From NCBI RefSeq assembly GCF_003337375.1, contig NZ_QPJD01000010.1:62001-126000 (forward strand): a DNA stretch of 64,000 bases, in the 5' to 3' direction. This DNA comes from Paenibacillus prosopidis. Lineage in GTDB: Bacteria; Bacillota; Bacilli; Paenibacillales; Paenibacillaceae. The first letter of the stretch is position 1; every line of letters starts with the position of its first letter. Shown piece after piece: positions 43,421-52,859 of this stretch. The notes under the pieces are model-generated. The model ran no database searches, was not told where the DNA came from, and saw only the letters and a program-made list of their open reading frames with translations. The position numbers and the translations under genes are program-made.

Positions 43421-46351
43421 GTGATAAGCAATTTGCGGCTTGCTAAAATGGCTAGGAAAATAGTGCCTGTTGTTTTGGCGTTTATAATTGTGCTTCCATC
43501 CGGCTTGAATTTGCAGGCAACCGCAAGTTCAAATGCTTCGTCAACGGACGAGCAAGCGGGCAGCAGCACGAATGGGACAGCTACATTTAATGAGCGCAAA
43601 TACGTTCAATATTTATCGGAATACGAAGGAGCCGCCAGACCCGATCAGGAAATCGTGCTGGAAGCGGCTAATTACAGCCATGTGGAAGGCCATGGTTTCG
43701 AGAAGCTTGACCAATACGAAGGCATGGACGGGGTTTCACTCTTAACCGGCGAATCTGGTAAGGCAGAGTGGTCTTTTCAAGTAGATGAAGCAGGACTATA
43801 CCATTTATCTTTGCTCTATTTCCCAATCGAAGGGAAAAGCTCGGCTATTGAGCGCGGCTTGTTAATAGATGGCGAACGTCCTTTCCGGGAAGCGGCTTTT
43901 TTACAGTTTGACCGTATTTGGAACAATCAGAAGGAACAGGTTGTACAGGATAATCAAGGCAATGATTTACGGCCGAAGCAGGTCGAGAAGCCGAGATGGA
44001 GCGAGAAAGCGTTTCAAGATTCCGACGGTTATGAAGATGCGCCGTTTCTCTTTTATTTTACGGAAGGCGAACATACGATAACGCTGGAATCGACAAGGGA
44101 ACCAATGGTGATCAAGCAGCTGAAGCTGTTCCAGAAGCAAACGCCGCTGCCTTATGATGAAATGGTCGAACAGTACGAGGCGGAAGGCATAAATCCCGCG
44201 GAAGGTCAATTAATAACAATCGAGGGCGAGCATTCGACCGCCAAGTCATCGCCAACCTTATATCCTCTAAGCGAACGCTCCAGCGCTGCCGTTTCTCCGT
44301 ACAGCGCTTCTAAAATAAAAATCAATACGATCGGCGGATTTAATTGGAGGCTGCCCGGCCAATGGATGGAATGGGAGATCGATGTCCCGGAGACGGGACT
44401 GTATAAAATCGCGTTTAAATCGCAGCAAAATTTCGTGCGGGGCATTTATTCGACGCGTAAATTAACGATCGACGGGGAAATTCCTTTTCAAGAAATGGAA
44501 AGGGTTGCATTCCGTTATAAAAGCGGTTACCGGCTCGATGTAATGGGCGGCAAAGATCCATACTTGTACCGGTTGGACAAAGGAAAGCATGTGCTGCGGC
44601 TTGAAGTAAGCCTCGGCGAGTTTGCTCCTTTAATTCGGGAGGTCGAGGACAGTCTTTATAATTTGAATGACATGTACCGCAAAATATTGATGATTACGGG
44701 CACGAAGCCTGATGAATTCCGCGATTATCAGCTGGAAAAGAAAATTCCTGATTTGCTTACGGTATTTAAATCAGAAAGCGACCGTCTGAAGGTAGTCGCA
44801 AAGCAGTTAGTGGAATTGTCCGGACAATCAAGCGACCAAGAGGCGCTGCTGAAAACGATGGCTTTGCAATTGGATGAAATGGTGGAGAAGCCGGATACGG
44901 TTCCAAGAAGGCTGGGCGCGTATAAAACGAATACCGGTGGCCTCGGCACGTGGGTTCAGCAAGCAAGGCAGCAGCCCCTTGAATTTGACGCCATCTATAT
45001 CGCATCTCCTGATAAAAAGTTTCCGAAGAAAGGCATGGGATTAGGCGCAAAGCTTAAGCATGAGGCTTCAACTTTTGTCACCTCTTTCTTTACCGATTAT
45101 AACCAAATCGGAAATGTGGCTGAAAGCGATGATCAGCGCTCGGTCACGGTATGGATCGGAAGCGGACGGGATCAAGCTAACACAATGAAGGCCATGATCG
45201 ATGAAACGTTTACATCATTAACAGGCATTAATGTCAATCTGAAGCTTGTTAACATGGGAACGCTGCTGCCTGCCACTTTGGCCGGCCAGGGACCCGATGT
45301 AGCGATGCAGATCGACAATGACATCCCAGTTAACTTTGCAATGCGTAATGCGACGGTCGATTTGACGCAGTTTGACGATTTCGAACAAGTGAAGGAACGA
45401 TTCCGGTCAAGCGCAGTCGTGCCATACAGCTATGAAAACGGGGTTTATGCCCTGCCGGAAACGCAAACGTTCAATATGCTGTTTTATCGTAAGGATGTGC
45501 TGGAAGAGCTTCATTTGGATGTGCCGCAAACGTGGGAAGACGTGTCTAATCTGCTTGCTGTACTTAGTAAAAACCATATGCAGTTCGGTTTGCCTGTCGT
45601 TGCTCAGGCTGCTGTTCAAGGGCAGAACATCCCTCCTAATTCGATGTACGCCACGCTGCTGTTCCAAAATGGCGGCCAATTTTATCGCAATGGCGGGAAA
45701 GAGTCCGATCTCGATTCCCGTGTAGGCATCGAAACCTTCAAGCAGTGGTCTGAGTTTTACACGGATTACAAATTGGAACGGGAGTACGATTTCGCCAACC
45801 GTTTCCGTACCGGACAGATGCCTATCGGCATTGCGGATTATACGATGTATAACCAGCTCTCTGTATTTGCCCCGGAAATTCGCGGGATGTGGGGATTTGC
45901 TCCCGTACCTGGAACCTTGCAGGAGGACGGCTCGATTAATCGCGAAGTCCCAAGCGGAGGCAGTGCCGTCGTCATGATGAAGCAAGCCGGTGATAAGGAT
46001 GCGGCATGGGAGTTTATGAAGTGGTGGACGAGCGAATCGACACAGACGGTATTCGGCAGGGAAATGGAAGGCTTGATGGGCGCCGCGGCACGTTATCCGA
46101 CAGCGAATATTAAAGCGTTAGACAGCTTGCCATGGCCTGTTGCCGACTATGAAAATTTAAAAGAGCAGTTCGAATGGGTGCAAGGTGTTCCGGAAGTGCC
46201 GGGCGGCTATTTCACAGGCCGGCATTTATTTAACGCCTTTTACAAGACGGTGGTCGGTCAAGTAGAAGCACGCGAATCGATCATGGACTATGTGCAGTAC
46301 ATGCAGGACGAAATACGTACCAAACGGAAAGAATTCGGTTTACCGCAATAA
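43421..46351 (+). CDS. Fusion of two CBM-like modules with an ABC solute-binding domain
   Basis: A 976-residue exported protein. A signal peptide or anchor (about residues 12-35) has no lipobox Cys. Two carbohydrate-binding-like beta-sandwiches follow: about 65-200 (from IVLEAANYSHVEG) and about 265-400 (from LITIEGEHSTAKS). A helical stretch (about 410-510) leads to a family-1 solute-binding domain (about 570-976, from SVTVWIGSGRDQ). The start is GTG 43421 with AGGGAGGA upstream. Two permeases follow directly. I infer that it captures mannan chains through the CBMs and feeds oligosaccharides to the importer. Typical binding proteins are 400-550 residues, so the N-terminal 550 are extra. Confidence 0.88.
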   Translation: MISNLRLAKMARKIVPVVLAFIIVLPSGLNLQATASSNASSTDEQAGSSTNGTATFNERKYVQYLSEYEGAARPDQEIVLEAANYSHVEGHGFEKLDQYEGMDGVSLLTGESGKAEWSFQVDEAGLYHLSLLYFPIEGKSSAIERGLLIDGERPFREAAFLQFDRIWNNQKEQVVQDNQGNDLRPKQVEKPRWSEKAFQDSDGYEDAPFLFYFTEGEHTITLESTREPMVIKQLKLFQKQTPLPYDEMVEQYEAEGINPAEGQLITIEGEHSTAKSSPTLYPLSERSSAAVSPYSASKIKINTIGGFNWRLPGQWMEWEIDVPETGLYKIAFKSQQNFVRGIYSTRKLTIDGEIPFQEMERVAFRYKSGYRLDVMGGKDPYLYRLDKGKHVLRLEVSLGEFAPLIREVEDSLYNLNDMYRKILMITGTKPDEFRDYQLEKKIPDLLTVFKSESDRLKVVAKQLVELSGQSSDQEALLKTMALQLDEMVEKPDTVPRRLGAYKTNTGGLGTWVQQARQQPLEFDAIYIASPDKKFPKKGMGLGAKLKHEASTFVTSFFTDYNQIGNVAESDDQRSVTVWIGSGRDQANTMKAMIDETFTSLTGINVNLKLVNMGTLLPATLAGQGPDVAMQIDNDIPVNFAMRNATVDLTQFDDFEQVKERFRSSAVVPYSYENGVYALPETQTFNMLFYRKDVLEELHLDVPQTWEDVSNLLAVLSKNHMQFGLPVVAQAAVQGQNIPPNSMYATLLFQNGGQFYRNGGKESDLDSRVGIETFKQWSEFYTDYKLEREYDFANRFRTGQMPIGIADYTMYNQLSVFAPEIRGMWGFAPVPGTLQEDGSINREVPSGGSAVVMMKQAGDKDAAWEFMKWWTSESTQTVFGREMEGLMGAAARYPTANIKALDSLPWPVADYENLKEQFEWVQGVPEVPGGYFTGRHLFNAFYKTVVGQVEARESIMDYVQYMQDEIRTKRKEFGLPQ

Positions 46352-46367
46352 TGGGGGAGGGTCAAGC

Positions 46368-47273
46368 GTGCAAAATTGGTGGAGCCTGAAGTTGCGGGAA
46401 ATGAAAGCCAATAAGCATTCGTATATTTTGCTGGCGCCGTATATGGTGTTGTTCGCCGTCTTTACGGTGCTTCCCGTCTTAATATCGATTGTACTCAGCT
46501 TTACGTACTTTAATATGTTGGAATTTCCAAAGTTTATCGGCTGGCAAAACTATACCCGCTTGTTTCTGGAGGACGAAGTATTTCTAATTGCGGTGAAGAA
46601 CACGCTGCTATTCGCAATTATTACCGGACCAATCAGTTATATCGCATGTTTTGTTTTCGCCTGGATTATTAATGAGCTGTCTCCGAAAGTTAGAGCGGTA
46701 ATGACGCTCGTTTTCTATGCGCCGTCTATTTCAGGAAACGTTTTTTTCATATGGCTCATGATATTTTCAGGCGACCGTTACGGCATTGCCAACGGATTTC
46801 TACTTAAATTGGGATTAATACTGGAGCCCCTTCAGTGGTTGAAGAAAGAAGAATATATTTTACCTATTATCATACTCGTCCAATTGTGGCTCAGCTTGGG
46901 GACCGGCTTCCTCGCATTCATTGCAGGCCTGCAAACCGTCGATCGTACCTTGTACGAAGCGGGTGCTGTGGACGGTATAAAAAACCGCTGGCAGGAGCTT
47001 TGGTATATTACATTGCCATCCATGCGGCCGCAGTTAATGTTCGGCGCGGTCATTCAGCTTACATCCGCGTTTGCCGTAGCTGACGTATCTATAGCTCTTG
47101 CAGGGTTTCCAAGCGTGAACTATGCGGCAGAAACGATTGTGACGCATCTGATCGATTTCGGCACCACCCGCTTTGAAATGGGTTATGCTTCGTCCATCGC
47201 AACCGTACTGTTCATGATTATGGTGGGAACGAACCTCATCGTACAAAAACTTCTTCGCAAGGTGGGTGAATAA
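46368..47273 (+). CDS. Sugar ABC importer permease, first pair (MalF type)
   Basis: A 301-residue channel subunit with six membrane segments. The EAA-like loop reads YEAGAVDGIKNRWQELWYITLP, keeping Glu, Asp and Gly. GTG 46368 has GGGGGAGG 7 bases before it; the upstream part of the open frame lies inside the fusion gene. It follows the fused binding protein by 16 bases and precedes its partner permease. Confidence 0.92.
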   Translation: MQNWWSLKLREMKANKHSYILLAPYMVLFAVFTVLPVLISIVLSFTYFNMLEFPKFIGWQNYTRLFLEDEVFLIAVKNTLLFAIITGPISYIACFVFAWIINELSPKVRAVMTLVFYAPSISGNVFFIWLMIFSGDRYGIANGFLLKLGLILEPLQWLKKEEYILPIIILVQLWLSLGTGFLAFIAGLQTVDRTLYEAGAVDGIKNRWQELWYITLPSMRPQLMFGAVIQLTSAFAVADVSIALAGFPSVNYAAETIVTHLIDFGTTRFEMGYASSIATVLFMIMVGTNLIVQKLLRKVGE

Positions 47274-47277
47274 GTTC

Positions 47278-48144
47278 ATGACCTTTTCGTATCGCATCCG
47301 CAGAAAACGGGTAAACCGGTCGTTCTGGGGCAGCTTTTCTCTGTTCGTACTGCTAGCGGCGTTTGGAGCGTTCATGATATTACCGCTCATTTACGCGATC
47401 AATAATGCGTTCAAGCCGCTCGATGAAATCTTTATGTTTCCGCCGACGCTGTTTGTCCGCAATCCGACGATGAACAATTTTATTGATTTAATGAATTTGC
47501 TCGGCAATTCCTGGGTCCCGTTTTCACGGTACATTTTCAATACGGTGTTCATTACCGGCATGGGTATTATCGGACATGTGCTGCTGGCGTCGGCTGCAGC
47601 CTATCCGCTCGCCAAGCATAAGTTCCCGGGCAAGGGCTTTATGTTCACCATCGTCGTCTTGTCTTTGATGTTCACCCCTGCCGTGACGGCTATTCCGACC
47701 TATATGATTATGTCATGGCTTGGATTAATCGATACGTACTGGGCAGTCATTATACCGGCTTTCGCCTATTCGCTTGGCTTGTATTTAATGAAGCAATTTA
47801 TGGAGCAAATTCCTGATGTGCTGCTTGAAGCGGCGAAAATTGACGGGGCGAGCGAATACCGGATTTTCTGGACCATCGTGATGCCTAACGTGAAGCCGGC
47901 ATGGCTCACGCTCATCATTTTGTTATTCCAAATCCTTTGGGGCAGCGACGGGAACGGGTTTATTTACAGTGAGCAGCTGAAATCGCTGCATTTTGCCGCC
48001 AATCAAATCGTGCAAGGCGGAATAGCGCGTGCGGGAGCGGCCGCGGCAGTGGCGCTCATTCTGATGAGCGTGCCGATTACACTGTTTGTTTTCTCGCAAA
48101 GCCGGATTATTGAGACGATGGCAACATCAGGAATGAAAGATTAA
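47278..48144 (+). CDS. Sugar ABC importer permease, first pair (MalG type)
   Basis: A 288-residue partner permease, six membrane segments, EAA loop EAAKIDGASEYRIFWTIVMP. I take ATG 47278, just after the preceding stop, with GGTGGG about 10 bases upstream; a GTG at 47266 overlapping the previous gene is the alternative. The short region around GSDGNGFIYSEQLKSLHFA near the C terminus is an extracellular loop of unusual length. The NHL protein gene follows after 13 bases. Confidence 0.92.
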   Translation: MTFSYRIRRKRVNRSFWGSFSLFVLLAAFGAFMILPLIYAINNAFKPLDEIFMFPPTLFVRNPTMNNFIDLMNLLGNSWVPFSRYIFNTVFITGMGIIGHVLLASAAAYPLAKHKFPGKGFMFTIVVLSLMFTPAVTAIPTYMIMSWLGLIDTYWAVIIPAFAYSLGLYLMKQFMEQIPDVLLEAAKIDGASEYRIFWTIVMPNVKPAWLTLIILLFQILWGSDGNGFIYSEQLKSLHFAANQIVQGGIARAGAAAAVALILMSVPITLFVFSQSRIIETMATSGMKD

Positions 48145-48157
48145 GGGGGGAACGCAT

Positions 48158-49651
48158 TTGGCAGCGAAAAAATGGCTTCTCTCGATCGCGGCGGCTTCCC
48201 TACTGTTTGTTCATGCAGCGCCTCCGCCGGCGTCCGCTTCATCGACGCCGTATGAGAGCTACAACTATAACTATTGGGAAGAAGCGGTACCGGCACCTGC
48301 GGCATACATTCCCGACCGTTCCATATCCGGCGTCGATCTTGGAATCGGAGACTTCTTGGAGCCTAGCGATATGGTCGCAGCTGATAGCGGACTGATCTAT
48401 ATTGTGGACAGCGGCAACGGGCGTATCGTCTGTATAGATGATAAGTGGAATGTACGGAACATTTTTAACGGGTTCGACAATGAGGGGAAAGCAGACGGCT
48501 TTAAAAACCCTTCCGGACTGTTTGTTGACGGCGAGGGCAATCTTTATGTCGCGGATACGGATAATGGACGTATCGTCGTCCTGTCGAAGGAAGGCGATTT
48601 GCTCAAAATCATAGATCAGCCGAAGTCCGATATTTTGGCGGCCGATTTCAAATTTGTCCCGTTAAAGGTGGCAGTAGATAAAGCGAGACGCGTCTATGTC
48701 GTAGCCAGAGGGATTTACGAAGGCATTATGCAGTTCGACGGAATCGGCGAGTTTATCGGGTATGTGGGAACGAACAAGGTGCAGCGGGATTATACGGAAT
48801 ATGTATGGCGGTTGCTCTCGACCAAGGCGCAGAAGGCACAAATGGTGCTCTTCATTCCAACGGAGTTTTCCAATATCGATATGGACTCAAAAGGGTTTGT
48901 CTATGCCACCAATATCGACCCTGACTCCAGGGAACCGGTTAAGCGGCTGAATCCTTCCGGAGAAGATGTGCTGAAGCGGTTCGGATACTTCGATGTAAGT
49001 GGAGACATCCGCTTCCGAATAGCGGTAGGACCGTCTAAGCTGATTGACGTAAAGGTGCTGGAGAACGGCATGTACAGCGTGCTGGATGCCAATCAGGGAA
49101 GAGTGTTCACTTACAGTGACGAAGGCGATTTGCTTTATATCTACGGTGGTAAAGGCAACCAGACAGGCACTTTCAAAACACCCGTCGCAATCGAGCGGAT
49201 AGGTGATAAACAGCTGGTCCTCGATCGGGGAAGAAGCCAAATCGTCGTGTTTAAGCCGACGAAATTCGGTTCCAGCGTGAATGAGGCCGTGAAGCTTCAC
49301 TATAACGGCGAAGATAAGCTGGCGGTACCGGTTTGGGAGGAAGTGCTGCGAATGAACGGAAACTATGACATCGCCTATATCGGGATTGGCAAATCCTTGT
49401 TAATGGAGAAGCGAAATGGAGAGGCGCTTGCATACTTCAAGCTCGGTATGGACCGCGATGGTTATACTGTGGCATACAAACGGTACCGCCGGGAACTCTT
49501 GAAGGAGCATTTTGGAACCGTGCTTACTGTGCTTTTAGTCATAGCGGCAGCATGGGCGGCGTTCAAGCTGACGAACTCTTGGAGACGGAAGCGGACGGTT
49601 ATCATGTCCGGTTTTGCCCCGCAAAACGTTAAGGAGGACAAAGCCCCATGA
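48158..49651 (+). CDS. Membrane-anchored NHL-repeat beta-propeller protein
   Basis: A 497-residue exported protein. A signal peptide (about residues 1-28, ending PPASASS) precedes NHL-type repeats (for example GLIYIVDSGNGRIVCID, GNLYVADTDNGRIVVLS, GMYSVLDANQGRVFTYS), forming a propeller over about 45-370. A helical, TPR-like segment (about 385-445) leads to a C-terminal membrane helix (TVLTVLLVIAAAWAAFKL) and a basic cytoplasmic tail. TTG start with GGGGGG upstream. Position between two permease pairs suggests a surface scaffold or substrate-recognition part of the importer; this is inference. Confidence 0.85.
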   Translation: MAAKKWLLSIAAASLLFVHAAPPPASASSTPYESYNYNYWEEAVPAPAAYIPDRSISGVDLGIGDFLEPSDMVAADSGLIYIVDSGNGRIVCIDDKWNVRNIFNGFDNEGKADGFKNPSGLFVDGEGNLYVADTDNGRIVVLSKEGDLLKIIDQPKSDILAADFKFVPLKVAVDKARRVYVVARGIYEGIMQFDGIGEFIGYVGTNKVQRDYTEYVWRLLSTKAQKAQMVLFIPTEFSNIDMDSKGFVYATNIDPDSREPVKRLNPSGEDVLKRFGYFDVSGDIRFRIAVGPSKLIDVKVLENGMYSVLDANQGRVFTYSDEGDLLYIYGGKGNQTGTFKTPVAIERIGDKQLVLDRGRSQIVVFKPTKFGSSVNEAVKLHYNGEDKLAVPVWEEVLRMNGNYDIAYIGIGKSLLMEKRNGEALAYFKLGMDRDGYTVAYKRYRRELLKEHFGTVLTVLLVIAAAWAAFKLTNSWRRKRTVIMSGFAPQNVKEDKAP

Positions 49652-50268
49652 AGCAGGATTTCATCAAGTTTCCGCTGCACTTGCTTATGCATCCGTTTGA
49701 CGGCTTTTGGGATTTAAAATATGACGGCAAAGGCAAAGTTCGGGTAGCTTTAGTCCTGTTGGCACTCGTAGTCATATCTGTCATTTTGCAAAATCAATAT
49801 GCCGGCTTTCTTGTTAACTATAATGATCCGCGCCATTTGAACAGCATCACCCAGCTGTTAACGATCGTATTTCCTTTCTTTCTGTGGTGCGTATCCAACT
49901 GGGCGATTACGACCTTGATGGACGGGGAGGGGAAGTTTAAGGAGATCGTTATGGCAACAGGCTATGCGCTTGTTCCGATCGTGCTCATCTACTTGCCAAT
50001 GACGGTTGCAAGCCGGTTTATGGTAGAGGAAGAGACGGCTTTTTATTATCTGCTCCTTTCGATTTCATCGATTTGGTTTGCAGCGCTTCTATTTGTCGGT
50101 ACGATGACGGTCCATCAATATACGGTGCTCAAAACGGTTGTAACGATGGTGCTAACGGTCATTGTAATGGGAATCATCGTATTTCTGGGGACGCTGGTGT
50201 TAAGTATGATGCAGCAAATTTATGAGTTTATCGTCAACATTTATCGGGAAATTATTTTCCGTACGTAA
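49648..50268 (+). CDS. Yip1-like multi-pass membrane protein
   Basis: A 206-residue protein with about five membrane segments. FKFPLHLLMHPFDGFWDLKYDG near the start and the GYALVPIVLIYLP segment resemble bacterial YIP1-family members. Its start overlaps the NHL gene stop (ATGA), so the two proteins are translationally coupled and probably act together in the membrane. No biochemical role is known for this family in bacteria. Confidence 0.8.
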   Translation: MKQDFIKFPLHLLMHPFDGFWDLKYDGKGKVRVALVLLALVVISVILQNQYAGFLVNYNDPRHLNSITQLLTIVFPFFLWCVSNWAITTLMDGEGKFKEIVMATGYALVPIVLIYLPMTVASRFMVEEETAFYYLLLSISSIWFAALLFVGTMTVHQYTVLKTVVTMVLTVIVMGIIVFLGTLVLSMMQQIYEFIVNIYREIIFRT

Positions 50269-50282
50269 AGGAGGCCGCACCC

Positions 50283-52859
50283 GTGAGAAAACGAATAATG
50301 CTGGTTGCGGTGCTGGCCTGTGCCGCAGCAATCTGTATCATTGCCGGCTCCTTGTTCTTCATGGATCGTGGGGTCCGCGCAATTGACGCAGCCGATTATA
50401 TGGAAATAACTGCTGAGCTGGAAGCCGGGAGCGAGCTGAACGTATTGCCTGATTCGTCGGAGGGTGTACCAGGGATGAAGCTAGTGGCGGACAACTCCGA
50501 TTTATCCTTGTATTTCAATGCAGACACAACTGAAGTGGCTGTCATGGATAAGCGGCATGGCAAAGTGTGGTACAGTAACCCTTCAAACCGCAGCGGGGAT
50601 ACCTTAGCCTCGGCTTTTGAGAAGGAAGTGCTGTCATCGCAATTAACGGTGCTATTCCGGGACTCCGTCGGCACATTGGACACCTTCACAAACTTCGCAC
50701 GAAGCATCAGCAATAAACAGTTTACTGCCGAAAGCATTGAGAACGGTATCCGGATCACTTATACGATTGGCGATATGTCGCTCGGGATCGATGCTTTGCC
50801 TAAGTATATAAGCAAAGCCAGATTGGATGAAAAGGTGCTCTCCAAATTAGATGAATCGGTGGCCAGGTATGTATCGACGCGCTATTATCCGCGCGAGGGG
50901 AATCCGGAAGTGTTGGAGCGTCTTGATGAGCAAGTTTCCAAGCAGCTCGTACTTAATAAGATGATAGCCGCATTCGCAAAAGCCGGATATGCGGAGGCGG
51001 ATCTCGCTTTCGACAATGAGGAAAACGGGAGCGGGAGCGCCGGCGGGTCATCCAGGCCGAATTTTGTTATCCCGCTGGAGTATCGTCTTGAAGGCGGATC
51101 GCTTGTTGCCTCGATACCGGTGGGCCATGTTAAAGAGAGTGAAGGCTATCAAATCCGCAGCATAGAGATGCTCAATTTTTTCGGCGCTGCCGATGCGTCG
51201 GATGAAGGATACATCTTTGTGCCGGACGGTTCGGGCAGCCTTATCCATTTAAACAACGGCAAAGTGAAGGAAGAGCAATATGTACAAAGAGTATACGGAT
51301 TTGATCCGAACGATAACAGCTGGAGACGCGGACAAGTGAGCGAAAGCGCCCGTATGCCGGTATTCGGAATCAAGGCAGGCAATGCCGCATGGTTTGCCGT
51401 TATTGAGGAAGGAGACGGCATTGCCAGCATAGCAGCCGATATCAGCGGCAAGAAAAACTCGTTCAACTACGTATACAGCAGCTATACATTGCGCGGAGAA
51501 GATGAGCTTGAGCTGTATACCGGTTCGAAAATCCAGGAAATTCAGCTTCTAAACGATGAAATATACAAAGGCGATATTCAAGTTCGCTACAGTTTCCTGG
51601 CAGGCGATAAAGCTGACTATTCCGGAATGGCTGAGCTTTACAGGGATAGGCTTGTGGCGGAGAAAGCGCTTGAGCCGCTGAACGAAGGGGAAGACATCCC
51701 TTTCTATCTGGATATCGCGGGGGCTGTCGATAAGCAAAAATCAATGCTTGGGGTGCCTTATAGCTCCGTCATTTCGATGACGACCTTTAAACAAGCTTCA
51801 CAAATCGCAGAGCAAATGAAGCAGGATGGAATCGGCCGGCTGCTGATGCGGTATTCGGGATGGTTCGGCAAAGGCGTTAACCATAAGTCACCGGTTAAAT
51901 TAAAGACCGACAGCGTGCTCGGCAGCAAGTCTGAATTCATCCAGCTTTCACAGCAGTTGAAGCAGTCCGGCGGAGCGCTATTCCCGGATGTAGCTTTTCA
52001 GCAGATCTATCATAATGATGGAGGCTTTACGCCTTCCTCCGATGCAGCGCGGTTCGTTACGCGGGAAGAAGCGGAGCTTTACCCGTATAACCGGGCGCTT
52101 AATCGGATGGACATGAGTCTGGGCTCCTATTATTTACTATCGCCGGCGAAGCTTCCCTTCTATGTCGATACATTCATGGAACGTTACGAATCGTTTGGAA
52201 TGGAAGGGGTGTCGCTGCGGGATCTCGGCAGCTCGCTTAGCGCAGACTATCGTGACGACCGGGTTATTCAACGCGAAACGGCGAAACAGATCGTTGTTGA
52301 ACAGCTTAGCAAGCTGGATGAAGGCATGGATGAGACAATGATATCGGGCGGTAATGCCTATGCTTGGCCGTTCGCGGATCATCTCATTAATGTACCCACG
52401 TCCTCTAGCGGATTTATTATTACGGATGAAGAAGTGCCTTTCTATGAAATGGTTGTGCACGGATATATGGATTACACAGGTACTGCGGTTAACTTAAGCG
52501 ACGAGCAGGACGTGAAGCAGCAGCTGCTCCGTTCCATCGAGCTCGGCTCAGCGCCACATTTTTCGTGGACCTATGAGCCGTCCTCAACGCTAAAATACAC
52601 TCATTTTGACGCTATGTTCTCGACGTCCTACAAGGATTGGTACGATCAAGCGGTTTCCATGTATAAGGAAGCGAATGATGTGCTATCCGAGGTTAGAAAT
52701 GAACGGATGGTCAAGCATGTACGTCATCAAGAGGGCGTTGTAGAGATGCTATACAGCAATGGCAAATCCATTATCGTCAATTATACGGATCAAGCAGTGA
52801 ACGTCGGCGGAAATACAGTCGAAGCTCAACATTATTGGATAGGCGGTGAACGGTCATGA
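50283..52859 (+). CDS. DUF5696 protein, membrane-anchored, possible glycosidase fold
   Basis: An 858-residue exported protein. An N-terminal membrane helix (MLVAVLACAAAICIIAGSLF) anchors it. About residues 35-430 are beta-rich, with the YIFVPDGSGSLI pattern of mutarotase-like sandwiches. About 475-780 look like a TIM barrel (YLDIAGAV, GIGRLLMRYSGW, GMEGVSLRDLG, SGGNAYAWPFADH), and the last 70 residues form a small beta domain as in many glycoside hydrolases. I recognise the family as DUF5696; activity is not established. GTG start with AAAGGAGG. It ends by ATGA overlap with the next permease. Confidence 0.82.
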   Translation: MRKRIMLVAVLACAAAICIIAGSLFFMDRGVRAIDAADYMEITAELEAGSELNVLPDSSEGVPGMKLVADNSDLSLYFNADTTEVAVMDKRHGKVWYSNPSNRSGDTLASAFEKEVLSSQLTVLFRDSVGTLDTFTNFARSISNKQFTAESIENGIRITYTIGDMSLGIDALPKYISKARLDEKVLSKLDESVARYVSTRYYPREGNPEVLERLDEQVSKQLVLNKMIAAFAKAGYAEADLAFDNEENGSGSAGGSSRPNFVIPLEYRLEGGSLVASIPVGHVKESEGYQIRSIEMLNFFGAADASDEGYIFVPDGSGSLIHLNNGKVKEEQYVQRVYGFDPNDNSWRRGQVSESARMPVFGIKAGNAAWFAVIEEGDGIASIAADISGKKNSFNYVYSSYTLRGEDELELYTGSKIQEIQLLNDEIYKGDIQVRYSFLAGDKADYSGMAELYRDRLVAEKALEPLNEGEDIPFYLDIAGAVDKQKSMLGVPYSSVISMTTFKQASQIAEQMKQDGIGRLLMRYSGWFGKGVNHKSPVKLKTDSVLGSKSEFIQLSQQLKQSGGALFPDVAFQQIYHNDGGFTPSSDAARFVTREEAELYPYNRALNRMDMSLGSYYLLSPAKLPFYVDTFMERYESFGMEGVSLRDLGSSLSADYRDDRVIQRETAKQIVVEQLSKLDEGMDETMISGGNAYAWPFADHLINVPTSSSGFIITDEEVPFYEMVVHGYMDYTGTAVNLSDEQDVKQQLLRSIELGSAPHFSWTYEPSSTLKYTHFDAMFSTSYKDWYDQAVSMYKEANDVLSEVRNERMVKHVRHQEGVVEMLYSNGKSIIVNYTDQAVNVGGNTVEAQHYWIGGERS

